Source of the DNA: JAGPUQ01 sp963708735
GTDB taxonomy: Bacteria; Pseudomonadota; Gammaproteobacteria; Pseudomonadales; Porticoccaceae
Direction: 5' to 3'
Length of the DNA: 64,000 nucleotides
Assembly (NCBI GenBank): GCA_963708735.1
Contig: CAVPTW010000022.1
Span: 186,001-250,000, forward strand
This document shows, piece by piece, positions 17,924-28,407 of the stretch. The position numbers and the translations under genes were made by a program. Under the pieces are notes generated by a model that made no database searches, was not told the origin of the DNA, and worked only from the letters and a program-made list of their open reading frames with translations. Every line of letters starts with the position of its first letter. Position 1 is the first letter of the stretch.

Positions 17924-18895
17924 GTGCCCGGGCTGCGCGCCGCTTTCGATAGACGCTACCAGCAGTGGCTCGACCGGCGCCTGCCGTCGGTGCCGGCGTG
18001 CCGCCTCGAAAACCGCCGGCTTTTCATTTTCCCCTCGGGCGCCGGCGCCCTCTACGGTGCGCTTCTGGTGGTGCTCTGGCTGACCGCCACCAACTTCGAA
18101 AACAATCTGGTGTTCGGACTGACCTTTCTGCTCGCCGGCCTGTTCGTGATCGCCATCTTTCACACCTACGGCAATCTGCACGGACTGGAACTCGTCCCGC
18201 TGCGCGCCGGTCATGGCTTTGCGGGGCAGGATGTGGATTTTGTCCTGGAGATTCGCAATGACGGCCGCCGTCCGCGCGAAAGCATTCGCCTGTCCTATGC
18301 TGGGGGCGAGACCCGGGACGTTCATCTCCGCGCCGGCGAGCGCTGCCGGGTACGGCTGCCGGTGCCCGCCATGCAGCGCGGCTGGCTCGATCCGGGACGC
18401 CTGACAATCGCCAGCGTCTACCCGCTCGGTCTGCTGCGGGTCTGGAGCCATGTGCGTCTGGAGACCCGGGCGCTGGTGTATCCGCGCCCCGTCGCCACCG
18501 GACCCATGCAGCACGCGCGGCCGGCGGCGAGCGAGGCGGGCAGCGCCAGCATTCCCGGTCGCGAGGAATTCGCCGCGCTGGAAAGTTATCGTCCCGGTGA
18601 GCCGAAAAGCCGCATCGCCTGGAAGCAGCATGCCCGCGGCCTCGGCCTTCACACCAAGCAGTTCACCGATCCCGTGGATCAGCGCCGCTGGCTCGACTGG
18701 GACGATTTCCCGGGTCTGGACACCGAAGCGCGCCTGTCGCGCCTGTGCGGCGCCGCGCTGGCCGCCGACGCCGCACCGGGCGCCTACGGTCTGCGTCTGC
18801 CCGGGCAGGTGATTGCGCCCGGGAGCGGGCGCCCGCACCGGGAGCGGGTGTTGCGCGCCCTCGCGCTGTTCGGGCTGCCGGATGTGGCGCGCTGA
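17924..18895 (+). CDS. DUF58 domain membrane protein
   Basis: The 323-residue protein has two adjacent membrane helices near residues 33-70 and a DUF58 domain towards the C-terminus (PGREEFAALESYRPGEP, SRIAWKQHARG). DUF58 proteins partner with MoxR ATPases; their biochemical role is not established. The GTG at 17924 is chosen because GGAGG lies seven bases upstream; a TTG at 17894 in the same frame lacks such a site. The stop overlaps the next ATG (TGATG). Confidence 0.85.
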   Translation: MPGLRAAFDRRYQQWLDRRLPSVPACRLENRRLFIFPSGAGALYGALLVVLWLTATNFENNLVFGLTFLLAGLFVIAIFHTYGNLHGLELVPLRAGHGFAGQDVDFVLEIRNDGRRPRESIRLSYAGGETRDVHLRAGERCRVRLPVPAMQRGWLDPGRLTIASVYPLGLLRVWSHVRLETRALVYPRPVATGPMQHARPAASEAGSASIPGREEFAALESYRPGEPKSRIAWKQHARGLGLHTKQFTDPVDQRRWLDWDDFPGLDTEARLSRLCGAALAADAAPGAYGLRLPGQVIAPGSGRPHRERVLRALALFGLPDVAR

Positions 18896-20889
18896 TGGAG
18901 CCGGTCTGGCAGATTCCCCGCCCGGCGCTGTTCTGGCTGCTGTTCACCGAGGTGGCGCTGGCCGGCCTGCACAGCGATCACCTGAGGTTCTGGCTGCTCG
19001 GGGCGGGCGCCCTGGTGCTGGGCTGGCGCATCCAGATCTATCGCGGCCTGTGGCGCTACCCCGGCCCTTGGCCCAAGGCGGTGCTGGTACTGATGTGCGG
19101 CGGCGCCATTCTCGCGTCCTACGGGCGTCTGTACGGTCTGGAGCCCATGGTGGCGCTGCTGTGGAGCGGTTTCATCCTCAAGCTGCTGGAAATGCAGTGC
19201 CGCCGCGACGCCCTGATCCTGGTCTGCTTGGGCTATTTCGTCGCCGTCACCCAGTGTCTGTTCTCGCAAACGCCCGGCACGGCGTTCGCGACCCTGGGCG
19301 GCGTGTTTTTGGTCACCGTGGTGCTTGCCGCCCTGCACCGCCGCGCCGAGTCGGGGTACTGGCGACCCTTGCGCACGGCCGCCGTACTGCTGGCGGAGGC
19401 GGTGCCGCTGATGCTGATCCTGTTTCTCGTGATGCCGCGCCTGGGTTCGTTGTGGACCGTGCCCCAACCGCGGCAGGGCGCCACCGGCGTCAGCGATTTG
19501 CTCGCGCCCGGCGACCTGAGCCGGTTGGGGGCTTCGGGGGAAGTGGCGTTCCGGGTGAAGTTTGACGGCGCGCCGCCGCCACACAATCAACTTTACTGGC
19601 GCGGTCTGGTGCTGTCGCGCTTCGATGGCCGCAACTGGTCGCGCATCGAACCCGGGCTCTATCCGGGCGCCGGCGCGCCCCGGCAGGGCGGGGCGGGGCC
19701 ACAGTCCTGGGAGGTCGCCGTGGAGCGACTCGGCGCGCCGCGGCATTATCAGATGACTCTCCAACCCTCGGGCGAGACCTGGCTGTTTGCCCTGGAAACG
19801 CCGGTCCCGGAAAGTCCCGAGGTGACGCTCAATGACGATCTGACGCTGACGCGCGAGACGCCGGTAGTGTCCCGCTGGAGCCACAATCTCACCTCCTGGA
19901 TGGACTATCGCTCCGCTGCCGGGGGGCTCGGGGACGGCCGCAGGGCCATGGAAACCGCGCTCCCCGGTACCGCCAATCCGCGCACCCGCGCGCTGGCTGC
20001 GCGCTGGCGGGGCGAGGTGGATTCCGATGCCGCCCTGGTCCAGCGTGTGCTGGCGCTCTATAACCGCGACTATGTCTACAGCCTGGAAGCCCCGCTCCTC
20101 GGACGGGATTCGGTCGACGAATTTCTCTGGCAGACCCGGCGCGGTTTCTGCGAGCACTTTGCCGGCAGCTTCGTGTTCATCCTGCGTGCCGCCGGCGTAC
20201 CGGCGCGGGTCGTGGTCGGCTACCAGGGCGGCGAATACCATCCCGATGCCGGCTATCTGACCGTGCATCAATACGATGCCCACGCCTGGGCGGAAGTCTG
20301 GCTCGTCGGGCGCGGCTGGGTGCGGGTGGATCCCACCGCCGCAGTGGCGCCGGAACGGATCGAAACCAGCGTGGCCGACCTGCTGGGTGGCGAGCAGCGA
20401 TTCCTGGCGGATTCGCCGCTGTCTCTCGCGCGTTTTCGCGGCGTTCGCTGGGTTGACCGGCTGCGCCTGCGCCTCGATTACTACGATTATCTGTGGGCGC
20501 AATGGGTGCTCGGTTACGAATACCGGCAGGAGCGCTTGTTGACCGGATGGCTGGGCGCCAGGGACCCCTGGCGGCTGGGATTTTTCGTCGTTGGTACCGG
20601 CGCCCTGGCGTTGCTGCCGGTTCTGCTCGGGCAACTGCGGGTGGCGCGACGATTGCCGCGTCCGCCCCTGGAGCAGTTGTTCGACCGCTACTGCCGCCGG
20701 CTCGAGCGCTGCGGCGTGACGCGCGCGCACGGGGAGGCGCCGCGCGCGCTGGCGGAGCGTGTGGCGCGGGAATGCCCCGCGCTGGGTGCGGATGCCGCTG
20801 CCATCAGCGCCTTACTGGAGGACGGCATGTATGGCGGCGGAAAGCCGGATCTGGCCGACCTCCGGCAGCGGATTCGGCGCCTCGGATAA
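18895..20889 (+). CDS. tgpA: DUF3488/transglutaminase-like membrane protein (TgpA-like)
   Basis: The 664-residue protein has about five N-terminal membrane helices (DUF3488), a large periplasmic transglutaminase-like domain, another helix near 565 and a C-terminal DUF4129-like tail. The catalytic triad is visible: Cys419 (RRGFCEHFAGSF), His463 (YDAHAWAEVW) and Asp479 (RVDPTAAV). Pseudomonas TgpA is an essential protein with this layout; its substrate is unknown. It is coupled to the DUF58 gene by TGATG, ending a metZ-moxR-DUF58-tgpA string. Confidence 0.9.
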   Translation: MEPVWQIPRPALFWLLFTEVALAGLHSDHLRFWLLGAGALVLGWRIQIYRGLWRYPGPWPKAVLVLMCGGAILASYGRLYGLEPMVALLWSGFILKLLEMQCRRDALILVCLGYFVAVTQCLFSQTPGTAFATLGGVFLVTVVLAALHRRAESGYWRPLRTAAVLLAEAVPLMLILFLVMPRLGSLWTVPQPRQGATGVSDLLAPGDLSRLGASGEVAFRVKFDGAPPPHNQLYWRGLVLSRFDGRNWSRIEPGLYPGAGAPRQGGAGPQSWEVAVERLGAPRHYQMTLQPSGETWLFALETPVPESPEVTLNDDLTLTRETPVVSRWSHNLTSWMDYRSAAGGLGDGRRAMETALPGTANPRTRALAARWRGEVDSDAALVQRVLALYNRDYVYSLEAPLLGRDSVDEFLWQTRRGFCEHFAGSFVFILRAAGVPARVVVGYQGGEYHPDAGYLTVHQYDAHAWAEVWLVGRGWVRVDPTAAVAPERIETSVADLLGGEQRFLADSPLSLARFRGVRWVDRLRLRLDYYDYLWAQWVLGYEYRQERLLTGWLGARDPWRLGFFVVGTGALALLPVLLGQLRVARRLPRPPLEQLFDRYCRRLERCGVTRAHGEAPRALAERVARECPALGADAAAISALLEDGMYGGGKPDLADLRQRIRRLG

Positions 20890-21010
20890 TGCCCCGTGCG
20901 CCGCCGCGTGTCCCAACGCCTGGCTTTTTGCTCCACAATAGCGTCCGCCCCGGCGCCCGCGCGTTGCGGCGCGCGCCAATCCTGCATCGAGACATGCGAT
21001 CGGCAAAACG

Positions 21011-21063
21011 CTCTGGTTCCTCGGGACCAGAGTGTTCGCCACGCCCGGTGTCCTCGGGCGTGG
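21011..21063 (+). promoter_or_regulatory. Two consecutive strong hairpins in the RND operon leader
   Basis: Hairpin 1 (21011-21032) has a 10-base stem with one G-U pair. Hairpin 2 (21039-21063) has a perfect 9-base stem (arm CCACGCCCG) and a 7-base loop. Both carry TCCTCGGG across the loop and the 3' stem. Neither is followed by a T-run, so a plain terminator is unlikely. They lie 34 bases before the adaptor start and could form a leader structure or the processed 3' end of tgpA. The rest of the 207-base gap shows nothing recognisable. Confidence 0.6.
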
Positions 21064-21096
21064 CCGGGGGGGAAAACACATAATTAACGGGGTTTC

Positions 21097-22167
21097 ATGA
21101 TGGGCTTTTGGGTTGACGTCCGCAGGCCGATGAAGGCTGCGGCCAAGGCAATGGCGGCCGTGGTGCTGGTGCTGGGTAGCGCGGTTGCCGGACTACCCGC
21201 CTTCGGCGCGGCCGAGCAGTACAGGGTCACTGCGCAACCCGTTGCAGACCTGAAGTCGCTGTTTGCCATCGTGCAAACCGTGCGGGTGACGCCGGCGCGC
21301 GCGCGGATCGGCGGCACCATCGTCGAGCTGCTCACGGACGAGGGACAGGTGGTCGAAGCCGGGCAGGTGCTGGCGCGAGTCCGGGATCCCAAGCAGGGTA
21401 TGCAGATCGATTCGGCCCAATCCAAACTGCGCTCGCTCGAGGCACAACTGGAGTTGGCAGCGACCACGCTCAAGCGCGTAACCACGCTTTACCAGAGCGG
21501 CAAGGTCAGCAAGGCGGCCTACGATGAGGCGCGCGCCCAGGTCGATGTCATCACCGCCGACATCGCCGCGGCCAAGTCCGATCAGGCGGTGATTCGCGAG
21601 GCGCAGACCGAGGGCCGGGTGTTGGCGCCGGTGCACGGTCGCGTGCTCAAGGTAAATGTCACGCTGGGTGGCGTGGTACTGCCCGGAGAGGTCATTGCCA
21701 ATATCGCGGCCGAGAGCTATGTGCTGCGCTTGATGCTGCCCGAGCGCCACGCGCGCTTCATCAAGCTGGGTGACAAGGTGCTGGTGGGCGACCGCGGCAT
21801 GCTCGACCCCGAGTTCGCGCTGAAGCCGGGCGAACGCCGCGAAGGTCGGATAGTCCAGATTTATCCCGAGCTGACCAACGGTCGCGTCGCCGCCGATGTG
21901 GAAGTGGCCGGACTGGGTGATTTCTTCGTCGGTGAACGCGTTCGGGTGTGGGTGGCGTCCGATGCCCGGGAGGCCCTCGTGGTGCCGCCCGCGTACATCT
22001 ATCACCGCTACGGCCTGAGCTATGTGCGGCTGGCCAATGGCGCCGAAGTCGTCGTGCAGCCCGGCATGACGGTGGCAACGGGCGTCGAGGTGCTGTCGGG
22101 GTTGCAGGAAGGCGACGTGCTGCTGGCGCCCTCATCGTCGGTTGATCCCGCTGGCGCGGAGCACTGA
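21097..22167 (+). CDS. RND efflux periplasmic adaptor (membrane fusion protein)
   Basis: This 356-residue HlyD/AcrA-type adaptor would link an inner-membrane RND pump to an outer-membrane channel. It has an N-terminal export signal (hydrophobic near 16-36, ending AFGA), a barrel-sandwich/lipoyl half (GGTIVELLTDEGQVVEAGQVL), an alpha-hairpin (about 100-170), the second lipoyl half (APVHGRVLKVNVTLGG) and a C-terminal beta-barrel. ATG at 21097, 21100 or 21130 could start it; 21130 would give a more ordinary signal peptide. The pump follows after two bases. No outer-membrane factor gene is in the window. Confidence 0.88.
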   Translation: MMGFWVDVRRPMKAAAKAMAAVVLVLGSAVAGLPAFGAAEQYRVTAQPVADLKSLFAIVQTVRVTPARARIGGTIVELLTDEGQVVEAGQVLARVRDPKQGMQIDSAQSKLRSLEAQLELAATTLKRVTTLYQSGKVSKAAYDEARAQVDVITADIAAAKSDQAVIREAQTEGRVLAPVHGRVLKVNVTLGGVVLPGEVIANIAAESYVLRLMLPERHARFIKLGDKVLVGDRGMLDPEFALKPGERREGRIVQIYPELTNGRVAADVEVAGLGDFFVGERVRVWVASDAREALVVPPAYIYHRYGLSYVRLANGAEVVVQPGMTVATGVEVLSGLQEGDVLLAPSSSVDPAGAEH

Positions 22168-22169
22168 TC

Positions 22170-25100
22170 GTGGCGGAGTCGAGTTTTGCCGGGCGGATCA
22201 CCCAGGCGTTCGCTCATTCAACGCTGACGCCATTGATCATCGTCGTGTCCTTCGTGTTGGGCGCACTGGCGCTCACCAGCATGCCCCAGGAGGAAGATCC
22301 CCAGATAACGGTCCCCTTCGTCGATGTCTTCATCAGCACCTCGGGGCTGAAGGCCGATGCCGTCGTGGATCTGGTGACCAAGCCTTTCGAAGATATCCTG
22401 AAGGGTATCGACAACGTCGAGCATACCTATTCGACCACCCGGGACGATGGCGTGGTCTTTACCATCCGCTTTGACGCGCGCTTCGATGATGATATCGCGG
22501 TGGCGCGCGTCAACGATGCCATCGACGCCAACCGCTATCGCATGCCGCCGAATATCCAGGAACCCCTGGTGATCGGCCGCAGTATCGACGATGTCGCCGT
22601 GGTCGTGCTCACGCTATCGCCGAAGCCCGGCAACGAAGGGCGCTGGCAATGGGGTGCGCTCTACAATCTCGCCGAAGAGCTGCAACACGAGCTGGTAAAA
22701 GGCAACAATGTCGGGCTGACCTATATCGTGGGAGGCAAACCCCAGGAAGTGCGCATCGAACCCGACCCGGAACTCCTGTCGGTCTACGGCGTGACGCTGA
22801 ATCAACTGGTCGCCAAGATTCGCAGCGCGAATCAGACGTTCGTGGCCGGCGGTCTCAGCGGTGAAAACAAGCTGGAGCCGGTCATTGTCGGGCACAATCT
22901 GCAGAACAATGCGGACATCGGCCTCCTCGTCGTCACCACCCAGGATGGCAGACCCGTGTATGTGCGCGACGTGGCGCGGGTGATCGTCGGCGAGAGCATC
23001 GCCACCCAGCACGTCTGGCAGCTGACCCCGAGCGTGGGGCCCGACGGCGAGCGGACCTTCCAGAGTCTGCCCGCCGTGACGCTGGCCATCGCCAAACGCA
23101 AGGGCTCGAATGGCGTGCAGATCAGCGAAGACGTGCTGAAGCGACTCGCTCTGGTGCGCGGTCGGCTGATCCCCGATGGCATCGATGTCTCCGTCAGTCG
23201 CGACTACGGCGAGACCGCGCGCCACAAGTCCCACGAGATGATGCTTCACCTGGTCCTGGCGACCGTCGCGATCATCCTGATCATGGTTGGCTTTCTGGGC
23301 TGGCGCGAGGGCGTGGTGGTACTGATCGTCATCCCTTCCACGATTTTGCTGACTTTTTTCGTGTGCTGGCTGTTGGGCATCACCCTCAACCGGCTGACCA
23401 TGTACGGCATTATTTTTTCGGTGGCCATCCTCGCCGACGACGCCATCGTGATAACCGAGAACATATCCCGGCACTGGCGGATGTTGCATGGCCGCACCTG
23501 GACGGAAGCGGCGGTGGACGCGGTCGCGGAGGTGGGCAACCCCACTATCATTGCGACGCTCACGGTGGTCATGGCGATGCTGCCGCTGCTGTTCGTGAAG
23601 GGATTTGTCGGTCCCTTTCTGCAACCCATTCCGGTTGCGGCGATTGCGGCGATGCTGTTTTCCCTGATGCTGGCGGTCACGGTAGCTCCCTGGGCGATGC
23701 TGCGACTCACCCACCGCAGCGATGACATGGGACTGATCGGCACAGGGCATGCCTCCACCGGTACCTCCCATGATGACGCCGAGGCCTCCGGCGGCATTTT
23801 TGGCAAACTGTTCCGGCGCTGCGCCGGCAATCTGCTGCTCACGCCGCGCCGGGCGCGGCTGACGTTTTTCGGCGTGGTGTTGCTGACCTTGCTTACCTTC
23901 CTGATGCCGTATTTCAAGCTGGTTCTGTTCAAGATCATGCCGTTTGACGACAAGCAGGACATCCAGATCCAGGTCGACCTGCCCGAGGGGTCGACCCTGG
24001 AGGCCACCGAGCGGGTCTTGAAACAGATGGCCGGATTGGTGAGTGATATCCCGGAAATCCAGAACATGCAGATTTATGCGGGCGGCACCGGCCCCTTCGA
24101 TTTTTATGGGCTGGTGCGCCAGGACTACATGCGCAGCCTGCCCGAGCAGGGTGAGCTGCGCCTGCGCCTGCTGTCGACCTGGAACCGCCATCGCGAAAGT
24201 CACGATATCTCCCTCGTGATCCGCGAGCGCCTGAAAAACCTGAACCTGCCGAAAAACGGCACGGTGAAAATTGTCGAGGCGCCGCCGGGACCGCCGGCGC
24301 CCTATATCGTTATCGCGGAAATTTACGGCCCGGACGCCGACACGCGCCGGGCGACCGCGCGCCAGGTTCGCACGCTCGTCGATCAGGTTCCCGAGCTTGC
24401 CCAAAGCGACGATTCCTTCGGCAATCCGACACAACGGCTGCGGATTTCCATCGACCAGGCAAGCCTGGAGTTCCACCAGGTCGATGAAGGCGCTGTCTAC
24501 GATACGCTGAAGTCGCTGCTGAACGGTGAAACCCTGGGCGTTTCGCAGCGCGGTGACGGACAGCATCCACTGCCGATCGTACTGCAGGAACCCCGGGAAT
24601 CCCTGTTCCTTGGCGAGCGGCTGCTGTCCACGCCGATTCCGACCTTGACCGGCGAACTGCGCGAACTGGGCGATGTCGTGCGCATCGAACGCGAGCCGGC
24701 GTCCTATCCGGTGTTTCGTCGCGATGGCCGCTTCGCCGACATGGTAACCGCCGGTATCCGCGGCCTGCCCTATGACGCACCCATGTACGCACTGCACGCC
24801 GTCGAGCAATTGATCAAACAAGTGCAATGGCCGGGCGGCGAGACCTTGCCGGTGCGGTATTTCGGACAGCCGGACGACGAGAGCAAACCCTCGCTGCTGT
24901 GGATGGGGGAATGGGACGTGACCCGCGAAACCTTTGCACAACTGGGCGGGGCGTTCGGCTATGCATTGTTGGGGATTTATATTCTGGTCGTCGGCCAGTT
25001 CCGCAGCTTCAAAACGCCGCTGGTGGTTTTGCTGCCGGTTCCCCTCAGTTTTTCCGGGATCATCGTAGGTCACTGGATCATGGGCTCGACCTATTCCATG

Positions 25101-25427
25101 CCTTCGACCATCGGTCTCATCGCGTTGTCGGGAATCGTGGTGCGCAATTCGATTCTCCTGATCGAGTTTATCCAGGTGAATGTCCGCAACGGTGTGCCGA
25201 TGCGGCGGGCCGCCCTTGAAGCGGGCGCCATTCGCGCCAAGCCCATCATCCTGACCGCGCTGGCGGGGATTTCCGGCGGGCTCTTTATTCTGCCGGATGC
25301 GATGTTGCACGGCATGGGTGTCGCGCTGATCTTCGGGTTGATTTCGTCCACCGTGCTGACGCTGATCGTGATTCCGGCTGTTTATGTCTGGTTGCGCGAC
25401 GACGGCATTCCCATAGCGGCGAATTGA
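22170..25427 (+). CDS. RND family efflux permease
   Basis: This 1085-residue proton-driven pump has the 12-helix, two-large-loop architecture of AcrB relatives. The transmembrane proton-relay aspartates are kept as Asp423-Asp424 (ILADDAIVITEN). The helix-10 lysine of AcrB is an Arg here (Arg992 in GIVVRNSILLIEF), placing it in a subfamily apart from AcrB/MexB; substrates cannot be inferred. The start is a GTG two bases after the adaptor stop. Confidence 0.93.
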   Translation: MAESSFAGRITQAFAHSTLTPLIIVVSFVLGALALTSMPQEEDPQITVPFVDVFISTSGLKADAVVDLVTKPFEDILKGIDNVEHTYSTTRDDGVVFTIRFDARFDDDIAVARVNDAIDANRYRMPPNIQEPLVIGRSIDDVAVVVLTLSPKPGNEGRWQWGALYNLAEELQHELVKGNNVGLTYIVGGKPQEVRIEPDPELLSVYGVTLNQLVAKIRSANQTFVAGGLSGENKLEPVIVGHNLQNNADIGLLVVTTQDGRPVYVRDVARVIVGESIATQHVWQLTPSVGPDGERTFQSLPAVTLAIAKRKGSNGVQISEDVLKRLALVRGRLIPDGIDVSVSRDYGETARHKSHEMMLHLVLATVAIILIMVGFLGWREGVVVLIVIPSTILLTFFVCWLLGITLNRLTMYGIIFSVAILADDAIVITENISRHWRMLHGRTWTEAAVDAVAEVGNPTIIATLTVVMAMLPLLFVKGFVGPFLQPIPVAAIAAMLFSLMLAVTVAPWAMLRLTHRSDDMGLIGTGHASTGTSHDDAEASGGIFGKLFRRCAGNLLLTPRRARLTFFGVVLLTLLTFLMPYFKLVLFKIMPFDDKQDIQIQVDLPEGSTLEATERVLKQMAGLVSDIPEIQNMQIYAGGTGPFDFYGLVRQDYMRSLPEQGELRLRLLSTWNRHRESHDISLVIRERLKNLNLPKNGTVKIVEAPPGPPAPYIVIAEIYGPDADTRRATARQVRTLVDQVPELAQSDDSFGNPTQRLRISIDQASLEFHQVDEGAVYDTLKSLLNGETLGVSQRGDGQHPLPIVLQEPRESLFLGERLLSTPIPTLTGELRELGDVVRIEREPASYPVFRRDGRFADMVTAGIRGLPYDAPMYALHAVEQLIKQVQWPGGETLPVRYFGQPDDESKPSLLWMGEWDVTRETFAQLGGAFGYALLGIYILVVGQFRSFKTPLVVLLPVPLSFSGIIVGHWIMGSTYSMPSTIGLIALSGIVVRNSILLIEFIQVNVRNGVPMRRAALEAGAIRAKPIILTALAGISGGLFILPDAMLHGMGVALIFGLISSTVLTLIVIPAVYVWLRDDGIPIAAN

Positions 25428-25586
25428 CGGCCGCGAGCGGAGCCTCGCTGCTTTGCGCGTCGAGGATACTGGCGTACGCCGGGCGGGGTTCGAGACGGTT
25501 TGAGCAGCGGCCGGACCGGTGTTAGAGCGCCGGATTTTGCCCCACAATCGCCCCCCATCTGCCCCGCCCACATCTTGGAGCTTGTC

Positions 25587-26330
25587 ATGTTCGAATGGAT
25601 CACCCAGCCCGAAGCCTGGATGGCGCTGGCCACCCTGACCGCGCTCGAAGTCGTGCTCGGGATCGACAACATCATTTTTCTTGCGATTCTGGTGCAGCGC
25701 CTGCCCCGTGAGCGCCAGAAATCCGCGCGCATTATCGGCCTTACCCTGGCGCTTGGCCTGCGGTTGATTTTGCTGACTTCGCTGGCCTGGATGGTGAAGC
25801 TCACCGCCGACCTGTTCACGGTGCTGGGCCAGGGTATCTCCGGGCGCGATCTGGTGTTGATCCTGGGCGGGCTGTTTCTGCTGGTCAAGGCGACCATGGA
25901 AATCGGGCACGAGATGGATGAGCTGGATCCGGCGCATGAGCTGGAGGTAAGGGAACCGCCCGGGCGCGGCAATTACCTGCTGATGCTGATCCAGATCGGT
26001 CTGCTGGATCTGGTGTTCTCCCTGGATTCGGTCATCACCGCGGTCGGCATGGCCGATCATCTGCCGGTGATGGTGCTGGCGGTCGTGATTGCGATTATTT
26101 TCATGATGCTGTTTGCAGGCGCCGTCGGTGAATTCATCGGTCGGCACCCGACCTTGAAAATGCTGGCACTGTCGTTCCTGGTGCTGGTGGGTACCGCGCT
26201 GATCGCCGATGGCCTCAACTTCCATATTCCCAAGGGCTACATTTATTTCGCGATGGCGTTCAGTTTCGGCGTGGAAATGCTCAATCAGCGCGTGCGCGCT
26301 CGCCGCGCGCGACCGCATCCCGGTTCCTGA
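25587..26330 (+). CDS. TerC family integral membrane protein
   Basis: The 247-residue protein has seven to eight hydrophobic helices and the TerC hallmark EVVLGIDNIIFLAIL near the N-terminus, with a second acidic motif (LLDLVFSLDSVITA) mid-protein. TerC proteins have been tied to tellurite resistance and, in some bacteria, manganese export; the exact substrate here is unknown. The ATG at 25587 has GGAG seven bases upstream. The marC-like gene starts at the base after its stop. Confidence 0.9.
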   Translation: MFEWITQPEAWMALATLTALEVVLGIDNIIFLAILVQRLPRERQKSARIIGLTLALGLRLILLTSLAWMVKLTADLFTVLGQGISGRDLVLILGGLFLLVKATMEIGHEMDELDPAHELEVREPPGRGNYLLMLIQIGLLDLVFSLDSVITAVGMADHLPVMVLAVVIAIIFMMLFAGAVGEFIGRHPTLKMLALSFLVLVGTALIADGLNFHIPKGYIYFAMAFSFGVEMLNQRVRARRARPHPGS

Positions 26331-26984
26331 ATGCCTGCGTCGATGGGTGCAGCGCTTGGCATGGCTCCAGTGGCCTTTGTATTGCTGCTGGTGGTGATCG
26401 ATCCCTTTGGGCTGACGCCCATGTTTTCCGCGCTGACTGCGGGAAAAACTGCCTTGGAGCGGCGCCGCATCGCCACCCGGGCCGTGATCATCGCGGGTGG
26501 AGCGATCGCCTTTTTCATCTTTGGTGGTGGCTGGCTGCTGGATTATCTCGGTGTCGGCATGCCGGCGTTTCGCATCGCCGGTGGTGTGCTGCTGTTTCTG
26601 ATCGCCATGGACCTGCTGCTGGTGCGCCACTCGGGGCTGAGTTCCGCCACGGAGCGGGAACAGAGCGAAGCCGTGCGGCGCGCTGACATCGCGGTGTTTC
26701 CACTGGCGATCCCAATGATCGCGGGGCCCGGTACGCTGACCACGGTGATGCTGCTGACCCACGACCAACCCGTGGCGACGCATCTGCTGGTGCTCGGTCT
26801 GAGTCTGGTGGTGCTGGCCATCACGCTGGCCATGTTTTTCTCGGCCGCGCGGGTGGAGCGGGTACTGGGCGAGACCGGCATCAACGTCATCACGCGGCTG
26901 CTGGGCCTGCTGCTCTCCGCGCTCGCGGTGCAGTTCGTGCTGGACGGCTTGCGCGCCAGCCTGCCCGGTCTCGCGGCAGGCTGA
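26331..26984 (+). CDS. MarC family membrane protein
   Basis: The 217-residue protein has six hydrophobic helices and conserved MarC segments (LLVVIDPFGLTPMF near the N-terminus; FPLAIPMIAGPGTLTTVMLL centrally). The function of the family is not established; the original link to multiple antibiotic resistance was withdrawn in later work. It starts immediately after the terC-like stop, so the two are co-transcribed. Confidence 0.9.
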   Translation: MPASMGAALGMAPVAFVLLLVVIDPFGLTPMFSALTAGKTALERRRIATRAVIIAGGAIAFFIFGGGWLLDYLGVGMPAFRIAGGVLLFLIAMDLLLVRHSGLSSATEREQSEAVRRADIAVFPLAIPMIAGPGTLTTVMLLTHDQPVATHLLVLGLSLVVLAITLAMFFSAARVERVLGETGINVITRLLGLLLSALAVQFVLDGLRASLPGLAAG

Positions 26985-27150
26985 GCCGCTTTACGCTGAG
27001 ATAGGCGCACGGACCGGCTACGGCGAACGCTAGCGATCGTCGCCCCGCGTTGCGGTGAGTGCGAGTGGCCATTCCGCTGCCGCGCGGCGATTCCGGAGTC
27101 GAGGCGACTCCGCGGATACTGTACATAGAATCAGCCCCCGCGCCGCCGGT

Positions 27151-27178
27151 TTTGCCGATCCACGCATCAGTCTATAGA
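27151..27178 (+). promoter_or_regulatory. Candidate promoter of the C5-acyl-CoA gene cluster
   Basis: TTTGCC (27151-27156) and TATAGA (27173-27178) are spaced by 16 bases, 59 bases ahead of the acyl-CoA dehydrogenase ATG. The octamer ATAGAATC occurs here (27174-27181) and once more 49 bases upstream (27125-27132). Nothing else is recognisable in the 253-base gap 26985-27237. Confidence 0.4.
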
Positions 27179-27237
27179 ATCTCCGGGCCCGGCCGCCCGC
27201 CGATCCCCTTTCCGCGAATCACGCAACGAGTGTTTCA

Positions 27238-28398
<1,161 letters not shown>

Positions 28399-28407
28399 GG
28401 GGACGAG

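Noticed and set aside
22614..26783. Very long open frame on the minus strand (about 1389 codons) opposite the RND pump, TerC and MarC
   Set aside because: It is the mirror of real genes in GC-rich DNA, where third-position bias removes stops on the other strand. Its translation is low-complexity (His/Gln/Arg-rich) with no domain.
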